A stretch of 64,000 nt of DNA from Tubulanus polymorphus. Lineage: Eukaryota; Nemertea; Palaeonemertea; Tubulaniformes; Tubulanidae. The position numbers were made by a program, and so were the translations under genes. The DNA is taken from assembly GCF_964204645.1 (NCBI RefSeq), contig NC_134031.1, forward strand, positions 4,633,001 through 4,697,000, given 5' to 3'. A model generated the notes under the pieces. That model did no database searches and was not told the DNA's origin. It saw only the letters and a list, made by a program, of their open reading frames with translations. Positions 1-58,639 of the stretch are shown here, piece by piece (within the stretch, counting starts at the first letter, position 1; every line of letters begins with the position of its first letter).

Positions 1-657
1 CCCTCGGCAAAGACTGATTAATCCACGGCGGCGACGACGACGAATTCTGGCAGCTATCCCCCACACATCGGACCGAACCGATAGATCGCAGCAAACGACA
101 GCAATATATCAACAGCTGTTAGGCTAATCTGCAACCTAGCACATTCATCAACTCGGATAGGATTATACCCGGGTTTAGCGAACGTAAATCCGCTTAAAAA
201 CGCACCATTTTGATCGCGAAGATTCTCGAATACATAACAACGCAATTCGCAAGAGAGAGAGAGAGAAGAGAACGATTGTGTCAAATTGACGAGCTGAATA
301 AATCTGATTTACTGAATGGGTAGAATTTAAATCGAATTTAATTCCGCAGCTTCATTCGGGAGAAAATGATCCGAATATCATCGGTTAATAACGAATGATT
401 ATCTACACCGCGGTGGTAGGGTTTCGGAGTTTACTGTACGGTACGCGAGCTGCTCGAATCGAAGGCGAAACGGCGCACCGCGTAGACCGCTAATCATGAC
501 GTCATATTTACACGGAGGTTATAAAGACTGAAAACCCGATGGGAAAAAAAGGCGACAACGGAATCATCGTTACTGAGGAACAGATCACAGGCAATACCTG
601 ACACGAATTGGTAAAAACGGATGTAAGAGCTCTTATAGACCAAATGATAGAATACGA

Positions 658-1015
<358 letters not shown>

Positions 1016-1274
1016 TACAAGGTATCAATGTATATAAACGTTATTGTAACGGATTTTACGGCGTCGAAAAACCCAATTTCTATTCTGGCGATGATTTTAG
1101 AGTTTTCAAATATGCATTCAACTAACGTTCACCAGATATTCTAGTGTTCTATATACTTCACCCATGAAAGATCGATACATAAAGTTGTATTTGTATCTTT
1201 ACGCAATTTTGGTTTCATGAAGTTTAAGATATTCTTTGATATTTTCCCTTGAATTCATCTCGTATTTTACCTAC

Positions 1275-47910
<46,636 letters not shown>

Positions 47911-47941
47911 CGTCACTTCCAGTTGCTATTCACAGCTGTAT

Positions 47942-50881
47942 CTAGAAATATATAGACTAATAACTATGATGAAAATAATCGACGAAAATGGTATATATCT
48001 TTGTACTCATAAAAGAACGTCATCTTCGTATCAGATTTATATTCCCTTTTCTAGTGGTAAGAAATAAGCATTGATTTTGTGCTCAGAGGTTTGCTGTCGA
48101 AACTATAATGTAAGATATATTCATCATTAAAAAGACGTGTAGCCTCGCCGAGTTTTCAGCAAATTGAATTATATGCTCGAGCTGAGTTGAATTGATATCC
48201 GACTGATTGAAAAATTTGACGGATGAGACTGGTATTGAATTTGGCTCATTGTTCAAAAGCCCATTGTAACAGAATGATCCATCGCGTATATAGGCCAAGA
48301 ACGGACCTATAAACCTTAAAGAATTTATTTCCATTTAGCTACATTCCAAATTATACCTGTTTATCATTTATATGAATGTATACTTTCAGCAAATATTCCT
48401 GACGTGCGATTAGAATATCATGTATTTCGATATCCGTTAAAAAGGGAAGAATTTCATAAAGCTTCCAGTTTCTATGGATTCAAGTGCAGCTATGAAATGC
48501 GCAATTCGGAGCTGTCCACTATAATTTATACATCATAGCGCCTGAGAAATTTAGGATTATCAAAACAATGAATATAGAATTAACAAGACAACCAGGTGCT
48601 CCACGTTAATCTGGAAATAGTTATAAAGATCATGTGCTTAGCACGTGGTTACTTACAAATCTCGAGCGTACTTCTGCTATTATGTAATAGTTTGCATCTG
48701 CCGAAAAAATTTTATTCTAAGTGCGATGAAAATATGTTCATCATATTGTTCGAAATGCTGGATCCATCATTTCAGCATCTCTTTTTATTCCGAATTGTAG
48801 AATGAACCTAATCTTGGAATGTAGTTAAATTGAAATTTAAATCTCTATGATTAATATTACTAAATGTTAGGGTTAGGGTCCTAAAACCGTTGACAGTCTC
48901 GTTGCAGCTGGTCGTCGTTGATTAAACGCAATATTTAATCTGAGAAAAACTCGGTGTCAAACAAAAGATGAACTTGGATGAACAAATAGTTACATGAATT
49001 ACAAGATCACAGAATGAAATGGAAAAATGCATAAACATATACAGATAAATGAATAAATACACATCGTCAAATGTATTTTTGATATCATAAATATACTTAG
49101 ACAAACAATACACTTGCTTTCATTACTTGAAAGACCTAATCGTCATATAATATCATTTAGAAACATTATCGGATCAATTGATTATTAATCCGTTAAAAAA
49201 CCGTACGATCGAAACTTACAGTTATTCGAGATTATTAAATCCGAAACGAGTTCGTCTGCTGCGTATAGCGCATCGTACGTTACAAGTAACAACTATCCGT
49301 AGACTTGCTCCCCGTTGAAAAAAAGCGCACCAATCTTCTCTCTACTGATGATAGTGACAGGTTTCTGCTCGTATTGAAGATACCACCCGCGATAATATGT
49401 ACATACGGTCTTCTCGCCGATGCGCTTGTTGGTGGTGTGTTATACAACTTAACATTACGGCTATTTTACAACTTAATCGATGAATTGTCAATATTTCAAA
49501 TATTGTAGAGATGTTGTCCCAGACTCTCCTATTCAGATAACGATCAACAAGAGCACTCGAAGTCAACCCCCTTAACAACGCAAATCATTCGATTTACACC
49601 TACACATAACGGCCAACACTACCGTTTGGATAATCGGAATAGGAGAATTTTTAATTGGCCAATTTTCGTCGGAAATTACCATTGCGAGCCATTGATGATC
49701 AAATTCCAACTTCTGATTGAATTTATCTTTCAATGGGGAGAGGTCAAATGTCGCATTCACGACCAAACTGGCGGCGTTGGTGGTCCAAATCCAATGGACC
49801 ATCTGTTTCATAAATTGAAAACAGATTGTTCCATATCTAACGTACATGCATTACATAATTGATTCTCAATTTTCTCGTATGAACCAATTAAACTTAGCCG
49901 GTAAATCGTGGGATTTTTCGTTTCGAAAAGGAAGGGTTTTTTAAAGTAATTAACTGAGAAATATTCTAAAGTATTTTATTCCTCGTCTGGGTGGTTTTTA
50001 TGCCGAATTACAAACCTATTTAATGGTACTCTTTTTAAGAAAATCCGTTTATGCCATAAAATCGGAATCAATCGGAAATGCTAAAAAAAGGTTTTTTCTC
50101 CTAACCGGATACTTGAACTTATACTGAATTCCGTATTGCGAAAAATTACCGCGGTTTTAAGACTATTTCATTTTTCAACCAATCAAAAACAACAAGTTCC
50201 AATCAATTGCACAAATCTTTGTTTATTTATAAGAACGATTATACTTAAAAAGGACAATTCTTTTGATGTCTTCGATTGGCACACGTGGGTTGCCTGGATG
50301 ATAGGAATGAAAAATTTAAGTAGAAACAAATAAACCAAATAAAAATACTTTTAAAAATGTAATTGTTTAGAAAATGTCTGTTTGGTGTCTTTTTAGCATA
50401 ATAATTGCGCGGACGCTTATCGTCGCTTTTTAGTGTAGACTGGTTGCCTGTCCCATTCAATATGAAGAGACCGATAACCAGTCTACTTTTAGTGCAACCC
50501 GGTAAAGGCGCGTCTGTTTGAAGGTCGCCGCCAACTTGATAGTCCTCCGATCCACTATGGATTTCACTTTAAGATGTGATTAAAATTGATTTTGTAAACT
50601 CCACGAGCTTGAAGTGCGACGAAATTATCATAAACAAGTAATGAAGCTAAAATTCGATTTAAAACAAAGCTATTTAGCCCGCATGTCCTTCCCTCTCTAG
50701 ACCCATCATAATAGTAGGCCTACCGCTCAAATTCAATCGCCATCCTCCAACCTCCTTCCCTGACCCCTTGTTAAAATCTTCTGCAAAATGGAAATTGAGG
50801 ATACTGTTGTTAAGCCTGTACAACCCCAAATTCTGTTCAATTATCTGTCTATCACCTGATTGAAATCGGACAATCCTGAAA
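47942..50881. other. Divergent intergenic region between LIM and Tudor/AlbA_2 genes
   Basis: The region presumably contains the promoters of both genes, and a noncoding 5' exon of the LIM gene if the acceptor at 47942 is used. No TATA-type core promoter can be assigned with confidence. A two-unit TTAGGG run lies at about 48868. ORFs on both strands around 49572-49862 overlap each other and match no family I know. Confidence 0.45.
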
Positions 50882-53800
50882 ATGTCGAGCGAAGAGAGTG
50901 GCGCTATCAACAAAGAAATAAAGCAATATCTGAAACTGTTCTGCATAACCGATAACGAGAACGACCTGTTAGAAATTGTTCAACGGATCGAATCGATCGC
51001 GGTGATTCATGATTTCGCGGATGACAAAATATTGACGAGCGAATTTTTTCGTAAGGCGACGTCAGTTTTTCGTTCACCTTACGCGCGAGAACTCGTCACA
51101 GCGCTGATAGCGGCGCTGAACGGATTCACCGCTAGAGATCGCGTGAGGGAACGGGTTCTGAAAGGAGGAATTCATCGCGACGTTTTAAAAACCCTTCGAT
51201 CGGTCGTCGGCTCGAAACATCCGTTAGACCGCGTACTAGCCGACCAAGCGTCGTTATTCATGCGCAATCTTTCGAAAGTTCCAATGGCGTTAAGATTTCA
51301 TTTCATCGATGATAACGTCGTCGGGGTTTATACGAAATTGCTCGACTGCTGGGACTCGCAGATATTCCAGCCGTCGGAAAGCGCGATGAACCGTCTCGGC
51401 GAATTGGCGCTCGGAAAATCGCTGATCGCAATCGTCGCCGCCGACGAAGAGAAACATTTCGTGCGAAGATTAAAAGCGCTGCGCGACGTGTTGGAAATTC
51501 CGTGTTTCATGCGCGCGAAAAGTCTCGAGCTCTACGATACGACGTCGCCGGACAAGGACGTCAACATCAGAGTCGAAATGATGAAACTCGCCGATATTTG
51601 GAGCGAAGTAAAACTCGATGCGGATAATTTGAATGAGGACCGAACCGTCGCCGTCGTTGAAGAAAAGAAATACGTCGATGTCGAAGTCACTTTTGTCGGT
51701 GAGTTTTTCGTTCATTGAAGAATTGCCAAAGTCTTCATGTTTTCATGCTAGGAACCATGATTTTAGAAGTTTTGAAAATAATCCATAATGAATGGCATGA
51801 AAACGTATTTCTAAAATTGATTGAGTTTATGAAATGGAGTTTCTGTGCTCTGGTTCAAATGAGTTGAAGAAGACTTCTTTAGCAATCCTTCAATACAGTG
51901 CAAAATGGATAGAAAATCAATGGCTTATTCAGACTACAGTTTCACTGGTTGTATAAAGACCAATATTGGAGATATTCATTAGATTAAGCAAAATATCCCC
52001 AAAAAATCAATCCCAGAGAAAAAAATTGGCTTAAGTCATTTATTCGTAAGGTAATGCATTCCTCCTTTTCACAGTTGATGGATGTTCGTTTTGGGCTCAG
52101 CTTTCGAAAACGAGCATCGACAAAGTCAAAGAAATTCGGCAGAAAATAACTTCATTCTCGCCGGAGGAACGGAAGTATTTGCAGATGCCGCCGCCAAACG
52201 GCTGTTTTGTTTGTCTGTCACATGACTCTAATCCGATCAATGGGTGAATTATGATTTCAGTATATTTTCAATATTTTAACGTATTTTTTCTCCTATGCGC
52301 GACAGATAAGAATTTGCATCTTTATATCTTATTTTTTCGCAGGTACGCTCGCGGTATTGTATTAACCAGTACTGAAAACAGTACAACAGTTTTTACTTTG
52401 GATTATGGTGTCAAAGTCACTGTTCCGTGGAGTCAATTATTTTATATATCTCCGAAAATGGGATTGAAAGGTTTAGGACCCCAGGCAGTTTTCTGTCGAT
52501 TAAACGGTGAGTTTTCAAAAGCATATATCAGGGTTCATTCGTAGCGAATCAATGTGCTTTTAAGTGCTTAGTTTTGAAGGGCCCTCACCTTTCACAACAA
52601 TTTCAAAAAGTGTTCAAATACAAAGTGCTTACTTTGGACTTTTTGTATCCCAAATTATTTTTTTAGGAAAATTATGCATTATGCCAATATTAATGCCTGC
52701 ATAAAAAAATATAAAGAAATACATAGGACGAAGCTGTGCAGTCTTTTATGCGTAATAAAAAAAGTAACACTTTTGCCTTACGAAAGTGCTTAAAAAGTGC
52801 TTTCTAATACTGTCGAAGAGTGCGGAAAAGCGCTTACTTTTGTCTCAGCCGCATGTACTAAGCACCCTGTATGTACTGTTAACTCTACCTAGCAAGTCCG
52901 GTTGGATTCTACTAGTTCGCCAACAAACCCTAATCAAATTTGATGATAATGATAAGTAAGTTACGTGATGACACCTTTCTCCAATAGGTACATGTCCTGC
53001 GACGAGTCACAGAGCAGTTTTAAACAACATTTTGGGAACTTTCTATAACTTGTCGATTGACTCTATCTCTATTTGTAAGTAGAAATGGAATTTGAAGGTA
53101 TCAGTATATATTTTGACCGAATTGTTCCGAATTGTATGGACCATAGATCTCGGCCAATAAGCCAGGGACGGATCTTCTGCGAGACTCTCCTAGGTCCGGT
53201 CAAATTTTTGCCCCATTTATTTTAAGGCAATTTGATAAAAAAAGTACATTTCCTTGACACCAATTAAGAAAAGTACCATTTATGACAATTTTGTCAAAAA
53301 TTCTAGAAATGGATAAAAGTGATGCTGCCAGAATGCCATTTCTTAATAATTTGCCCTAACATATTTGGTAAGACCCTCAGACCACCAGATTTTTTCTCTA
53401 AAATATCATGGTGAACGTTTCACAATCTCACTCTGCTCTCTACTCTACTCTTTCTAGGTAGGTGTCTGTTTGATACTTCAGCGATGGATCGACTGTTGCA
53501 ACTTTCCGTATGTACCGATGCTGATGTATCCATGCACGCGTCGAACGTCATCGGTAGTATAGCCGCTCAGTCATCCCTTCGTGAAAAAGTTGCGCAGAAA
53601 GGTGCTTTGAAACTAATGCTCGGTAGGTATAGTGCCACAGACCCCCACTTGCGTCGACCAAACGCTGATAGTAAAGGGTTCGATACAATGCATACGATAA
53701 AGGACTCAGATACCTTTAGTTAAGTTTGCGCTCGGTAAAATTTGACTTGTGAAAATGTAACATCAGATACTACAGTCGGCCTCATTAGCAGTTTTTAGAA

Positions 53801-56800
53801 CTTGACTGATACTATGTTCAGGTATAAAATGTACGGCAACAAGCAGCTCATTAGACTGAGCTTTGAGAAAGGAGGACAAAAGACTGATAATAAACTAAAC
53901 CCGCAGTGACGATTTTACAATTTATATTCCGACAGTTTTGAAGTTTTGACATAGTCTTAGTAATGGTATACGGTACATTAGTTACATATATATTGGTATA
54001 AACTGTCTTATCTGTGTCTTAGCGATCGTCTCTTAGTTCTTGTCCCTATCCTTCTTTAGCAACATCTATATTTTTAAACTACTATATACCTGAATTATGT
54101 TATTTACGTTTCTCTGAAAATGAAGTTAAGCCAAAATTTCGAAACTGTCAGAAAATAGATTGTTAAATCATCAACTGTGGGTTTTGTTTTTAGCACTGAA
54201 ATACTGGGATCGATATCAGTCAGTCTCCCAGTAAAAAAAAAGACAGTGATATGAATCTTCTTACTAATGTTTAGTGGTAATCATATTTACAGACTTGTCA
54301 GTAACAGCAGCTACAGAACCATTCAACGACGATAAAGCCCGCATTTTAAGTGCTTCACTCGGCGCTATCGTCAATATTTTGTACAACTGTTTGGACAATA
54401 AGAACATGTTCCTCGGGTTGGATGGTAAATATTTTTTTCTTCGAAAACCGGAACCCAGTTCCGTAGTTGTGAGTAAGGTTTGAAATTATGTAGCTGATAG
54501 TTTTATTGCAATGAAAGGGTGGCCACTGACCTGGAAAGTTCAGGGAATCTGAAATCTCAGGTAAAACTCGGGGAATACGGATATGTTATTGACCACACGT
54601 TTCTTTATCACTGCATGATTCATAAAAAAATGAATAAATTGTAACATTTTAAATCAAGAAATTTCTCAGATTTTCTGTTATTACATGGAAAAGTCAGGGA
54701 AAATTTTGTAAATTTGTAAATTGGCAGAAAGTGGCCACCCTGAATGGTTAAAACTCTCAAGCTCTCAGTCAAAACTGCGGAACTGGGTCCTTGTTATGTA
54801 TACTGAATACCATTAAGTCGATGAACCTTTCTTTCATTGCCTTACCGACTTGCTCTGTCCCTAGGCTTGGAAACAGTAAGATACATTTATAAGAATGTAA
54901 CCCATACAGAATGTCGTGGTCGAATTAGTCAATTAATCAACGTATTGAAAGCCCAAAATAAAGCGACGAGATGTCAAGTCGCAAAAAATAAGCCGACATC
55001 AACAAAATCCGAGTAAGTGCAGCTGGTAGATATATATCTCTGTTGATAGTTAGACGGCCGTCATATTTTGTTTTCTGTTGCTTTCATCGTGACCGTTCAT
55101 GGTTTGCAGCGGTGATGTGGATTACTTTGCGCGTCCGAGACGGAAATCTGTTGAATTATCCCAGCACGCGATTCGTAAAGTTACAATGGTAGCTTTGAAT
55201 AAAGAAAGGCTGAAAGATGTAAGTTCATCAGAAACCTGTGTTTATATACTATAACATGGTCCCTGCAACTCCTCAATTCCTTTTGAAAACTTTTAAACAG
55301 AACAGGCTTTTTAAATTGAAATTCCTATGATTTCAGCAAAATGCCTTAGACTCCTTTGAAACGCAATTAAAATTTTTTTAGTACACAACCCATAACTCTA
55401 TATTTCTATATTCCTATATTTGGAACCAGAATATTCTAGTTATCCAATTCTATGCTTATTGAATTAGAAATCAAGTTTATAATTATAAAAGATCAAAATT
55501 TCCTTACAAGACCACCAAATTAACAGCTTGCGGAGATAAACAGTACCGACTTTAAGAGAAGTCTTCTGTAATTGGGATATGAAAGTGATGGAGACATTTC
55601 CTTGAAATTTGAAAGTTTCTCCTATTTAACTTCTTGAAAACTCCTTAGATATTCCAGAATGGCTGATCTGTTGAGCCCCTGCTATAAATGAGTGATTTAA
55701 GGAGGGTTAATCTCTTGACCTCATTCAACATTGATCATTGATTATCAATCTGTTTGTGCAGGATTCGAGCGATGAAGAAGTGAATGAGCCGCTGTTGATG
55801 AAAAACCGGTCGAATGACTCACAAACCGATGTGGTTCCCGTGAATGCTGCCTATATGAATGTAGACTGCTCCTACTACGTACAAGGTATTCTTTCCCTCA
55901 TTTCTAGCAACTGATTATCAATAGATGTTTGTTCAGTCTTGTGGATATCAGTAAATATACACTGCCTCACTAACATTGATTTGACTACTCATTGATACAA
56001 AAAAGAAACTTATATCGCATGGATCAAGATTCGGAATAATTTGCTGATGATGTGTGTATGTTTACATATTGGAAACTAAGGAAATCGTTTATGATTTTAT
56101 AGGTTTGCTGGTCAATTTCAAACATGATGAGAAAAATGAGATTATTACGACTACGCAATTGCATCAAATATCTTCCGACGTTCTGGAGAAAATTGTCTGC
56201 GGTTTCTTGAATAGCGGTGAGTGTTCTGGTATTCTGCACTAAAGAAGCGTTGGGGTCCTACAGAGGTTGGCATCTGTGGCATATGTCCCCTTATTGTATG
56301 CCCGATATAAGTCGTAACTGGCAATAACAGAAATCTTAGTAATGGAAACATGTTTTAACTATAGTAAGTACATAAACAGGGTAGCCACTTACCTGGAAAT
56401 CAGGGAGAAGTCAGGAAAATGTTCTTCTCTTCAGAACAGTCAAGGAATATTAAGGGAATTTTGTAAAAAGCTTAAAGTCAGGGATAAGTCAAGGAAATAT
56501 GTTAAAATCACTGTATCGCACGTAAACAATGTGTTACAAAATATATTTTACATATTGGACTGTGTTAATTGATTGGGTTCTTAGCAGATCGAGTCAGGAT
56601 AAACAATGATAAACAGCATGTCATAGAATAGACAGGTAAAAAACAGGATTGATATCCCACCCCCATTGAAACCTCAAACTACCCTCACTGTTACCCTCTT
56701 CAAAAATTCCTGCGCCGCGTCATAAGAATGAAAGACTAATGATTTTTGTATTTTTCTGCAGGTATCACCGGTAGTATTTATTTCGGAATAGCCAAGGAGC

Positions 56801-58406
56801 TACGGGTGATCGGTATACGCATCACGAGACCGGAACGAGATGAATTTCGTCTGGCGGTCGATCGATTCATGGGTCGCCTGAAACCGATCATAAATCCCAC
56901 AGCGTACGAGGTCACCTATTCGCCGGTGGTCTACAAACAGAATCACGATTCTCCCGAATCCAGGATTCATCTGAACGATCTACACGTGATTGGTATGTGT
57001 TAGAATTTTGTTCAGAATATTAGTCCTTTTTGATTACCGGTGCCTGTCTATAGGACACTCGGTTTTTAATTGTCGCATATTTTTCTTACATTTTGGAAAT
57101 GATCAGTTTTCAACCCGGCCTAGAGGTCAACAAGAGTACCAACTAGACTGCAGGGGTCAGATTCATGTGAAAAATGTGAAGAATTGTGAAGCATAAATGT
57201 CTGCTTCAAAAATCGTGGAAAAAAAACGGAAGAATTCGACAAATTCATGAAAAATAGGATCGTGATCAGTAACCGCTTATGTTGTTATTGTACCTTGATA
57301 TGAGAAAATCTGAACCTGTAAAAGAATTTGAAAAATTCTGGTGTTGCGAAAATTCCAGAGTTCATCAATCTGATCGCTGAGATTCTGATCCAATTTCGTT
57401 GTGTTTCTTGCTTGTGCTGGGATCTTATCCGTAAAGACTAACTAATTATTTACACGTTACGATTGAGCTTTATTTGCGATACGTCCCATGACAATGGCGT
57501 CATTCTCCCATCTCTAAATCATGTGACATATTTTGATTGATTCATACAAAACATTCCTCTTTTCCTCTTTCAAGATTTTGAATTTAATTGATCGAGAGCA
57601 ATCTATGTTACTCCCTGCATTCCTCGGCAATTGGAACTATGAGATACAATCCCTTGAAACTGTACCATATTTTCATGGAGATTAATACCAGGATCGTTGC
57701 CCGCATTCTACAGCATGTTGTGTTTCTTGCTCGTCCAGGGGCCAGTTGCATAGTCATGGCTTAGACTTAAGACCAGTCTAAGACCAACTTAGTTCTATAG
57801 CCAATCTAACAACCTGAGACCAGTCTGAAGATTTAAGACCACTTTTGGACTTAAGTCACGACTGTGCAACTGGCCCCTGGGGTCTTATCCTTAAGCTTCG
57901 GCAGTAGATAAAGACTGACCAATAGATATGCACGGTGTTACGACCAAGTTTTATTTGTGTTATGTCCAATGGCATTCTAAAAATCACATGACATAATTTG
58001 AATGATACCGGGTACGCGTAGTATATAAACGATGTGTGTTGAATGTTGCAGAGATTAAAATAAAGAGGTGCTATGACGCACTATACTGCTGTCACGATGG
58101 AAAGAACTATTCCAGAACGAAAAGTGCCGAAACTATAGAATGCAGCGCTCAGGTTTGTGCATAGTACATCAAATAACGGTGTCTCCAGCAGTTGAAATTG
58201 GTTCAATAACCATAGATTCACTTAGAACTCACAAATTTGTTTTTTTTTTTTAGGCCGTGCGTGAACGAGCATTAGCGATTGCAGAAGACAAGTGGGGTGC
58301 TGAAGTGGTTCAGCTGCGGCAAGAAATTGCCGCATTAAAAACGATGATTGAAGATTGTCGAAAAGATTCAAAACCGAAGAAATTCGTGCCAAATAAGATT
58401 ACGTAG
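50882..58406 (+). CDS. ARM-like / Tudor / Schlafen AlbA_2 domain protein (complete, 13 exons)
   Basis: Exons: 50882-51698, 52075-52243, 52343-52506, 52988-53074, 53458-53622, 54293-54424, 54865-55012, 55110-55218, 55762-55885, 56103-56216, 56762-56992, 58052-58152, 58254-58406. All have GT-AG borders; phases agree throughout, giving 2514 nt and 837 residues. Residues 1-272 are helical and armadillo-like. Residues 273-385 form an extended Tudor domain (FWAQ at 278-281; YARGIVL; LDYG at 348-351). Residues 386-511 are again ARM-like. Residues 560-630 are charged linker (RPRRKSVE, DSSDEE). Residues about 630-740 match the Schlafen-type AlbA_2 fold (LVNFK at 641-645; FLNS, GSIYFGIA at 680-687; VIGI). 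A coiled coil at about 795-822 ends it. Tudor domains read methylated arginine or lysine, often on Piwi-type proteins; AlbA_2 domains bind or cut RNA. A germline small-RNA role is inferred. I know no named family with this exact order. Confidence 0.85.
52075..52506 (+). other. Tudor domain exons (exons 2 and 3)
   Basis: Exon 2 opens VDGCSFWAQL, the first extended-Tudor strand, then a helix (KVKEIRQKITSFSPEERK) and a NGCFVC turn. Exon 3 gives GYARGIVLTSTENSTT, VFTLDYG and VKVTVPWSQLFYIS, the core beta barrel. F278/W279, Y330, F346 and Y350 could make an aromatic cage. The split between a Tudor-SN-like flank and a Tudor core in separate exons is typical of extended Tudor units. Confidence 0.75.
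54516..54741. mobile_element. MITE family M2, copy with perfect 12-bp terminal inverted repeats, intron 6
   Basis: Begins AGGGTGGCCACTGACCTGG and ends AAGTGGCCACCCT. Internal units include TCAGGGAATCTG and AAAGTCAGGGAAAATTTTG. It is 226 bp and has no ORF. It lies wholly inside intron 6 of the Tudor/AlbA_2 gene. Confidence 0.75.
55762..56992 (+). other. AlbA_2 (Schlafen-like) domain exons (exons 9-11)
   Basis: Exon 9 is acidic linker leading into YYVQ. Exon 10 gives GLLVNFKHDEKN and VLEKIVCGFLNS. Exon 11 gives GITGSIYFGIAKELRVIGI, then RPERDEFRLAVDRFM and IINPTAYEVTYSPVV. This follows the AlbA_2 order: an 'EFK'-type strand, a helix ending in F-x-N-S, a glycine-rich GxIYFG strand, then a V-x-G-I strand. 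Where catalytic Schlafens have Glu in the EFK motif this protein has Asn (N643), if that alignment is right. Confidence 0.65.
56378..56510. mobile_element. MITE family M2, truncated copy, intron 10
   Basis: AGGGTAGCCACTTACCTGGA, then AATCAGGGAGAAGTCAGG and TCAGGGATAAGTCAAGG match the left part of the copy at 54516. No right terminal repeat is seen. Confidence 0.6.
57398..57545. repeat. Intronic segmental duplication, left copy (empty site)
   Basis: GTTGTGTTTCTTGCTTGTGC and GGGATCTTATCCGTAAAGAC, then TGAGCTTTATTTGCGATACG, TCCCATGACAATGGC and AATCATGTGACATA. It matches 57717-58008 apart from the M1 insertion in the right copy. Confidence 0.7.
57717..58008. repeat. Intronic segmental duplication, right copy (carries a MITE)
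   Basis: GTTGTGTTTCTTGCTCGTCC is followed by the M1 element (57735-57880). Then come GGTCTTATCCTTAAGC, AGTTTTATTTGTGTTATGTC, CCAATGGCATTC and AATCACATGACATAA, all matching the left copy. Both copies lie in intron 11 of the Tudor/AlbA_2 gene. Confidence 0.7.
57735..57880. mobile_element. MITE family M1, copy 2 (146 bp)
   Basis: Left end CCAGGGGCCAGTTGCATAGT and right end CTGTGCAACTGGCCCCTGG are inverted. Internal ACTTAAGACCAGTC and TTAGTTCTATAGCC match copy 1 at 41522. Inserted in a duplicated intron segment whose other copy lacks it. Confidence 0.8.
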
Positions 58407-58457
58407 TTGAATAATGATAAACATAGCTATGTAGACTGCCTTCAGTATTACAGTATA

Positions 58458-58639
58458 ATGTTATCAAGTTTTTGTAACGAACAAGCTTTTTTAAAAAGAA
58501 ATGCATTTAATTAACCCAAGAAACCATAAGTATTCCGTAAGTGCGTAGCATTATATGTTTGAATGATGATATGTTGCAATGTAGTTTTATATTATCAAGT
58601 TTTCGTAATGAAGAAGCTTTTTAAAAAGAAATGCATTTT
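58458..58639. repeat. Imperfect direct repeat in the Tudor/AlbA_2 3' flank
   Basis: ATTATCAAGTTTT, CGTAATGAAGAAGC and TTTAAAAAGAAATGCATTT at 58590-58639 repeat 58458-58509 with few changes. Confidence 0.75.

Noticed and set aside
541-600. Possible terminal LIM exon on the minus strand
   Set aside because: An acceptor-like TGTCAG exists, but the 28-codon open frame is hydrophobic and unlike the Lys/Glu-rich preceding sequence. Too weak to call.
49572-49862. Overlapping ORFs on both strands (91 and 78 codons)
   Set aside because: They are mutually antisense with nothing to favour either, and neither matches a known family.
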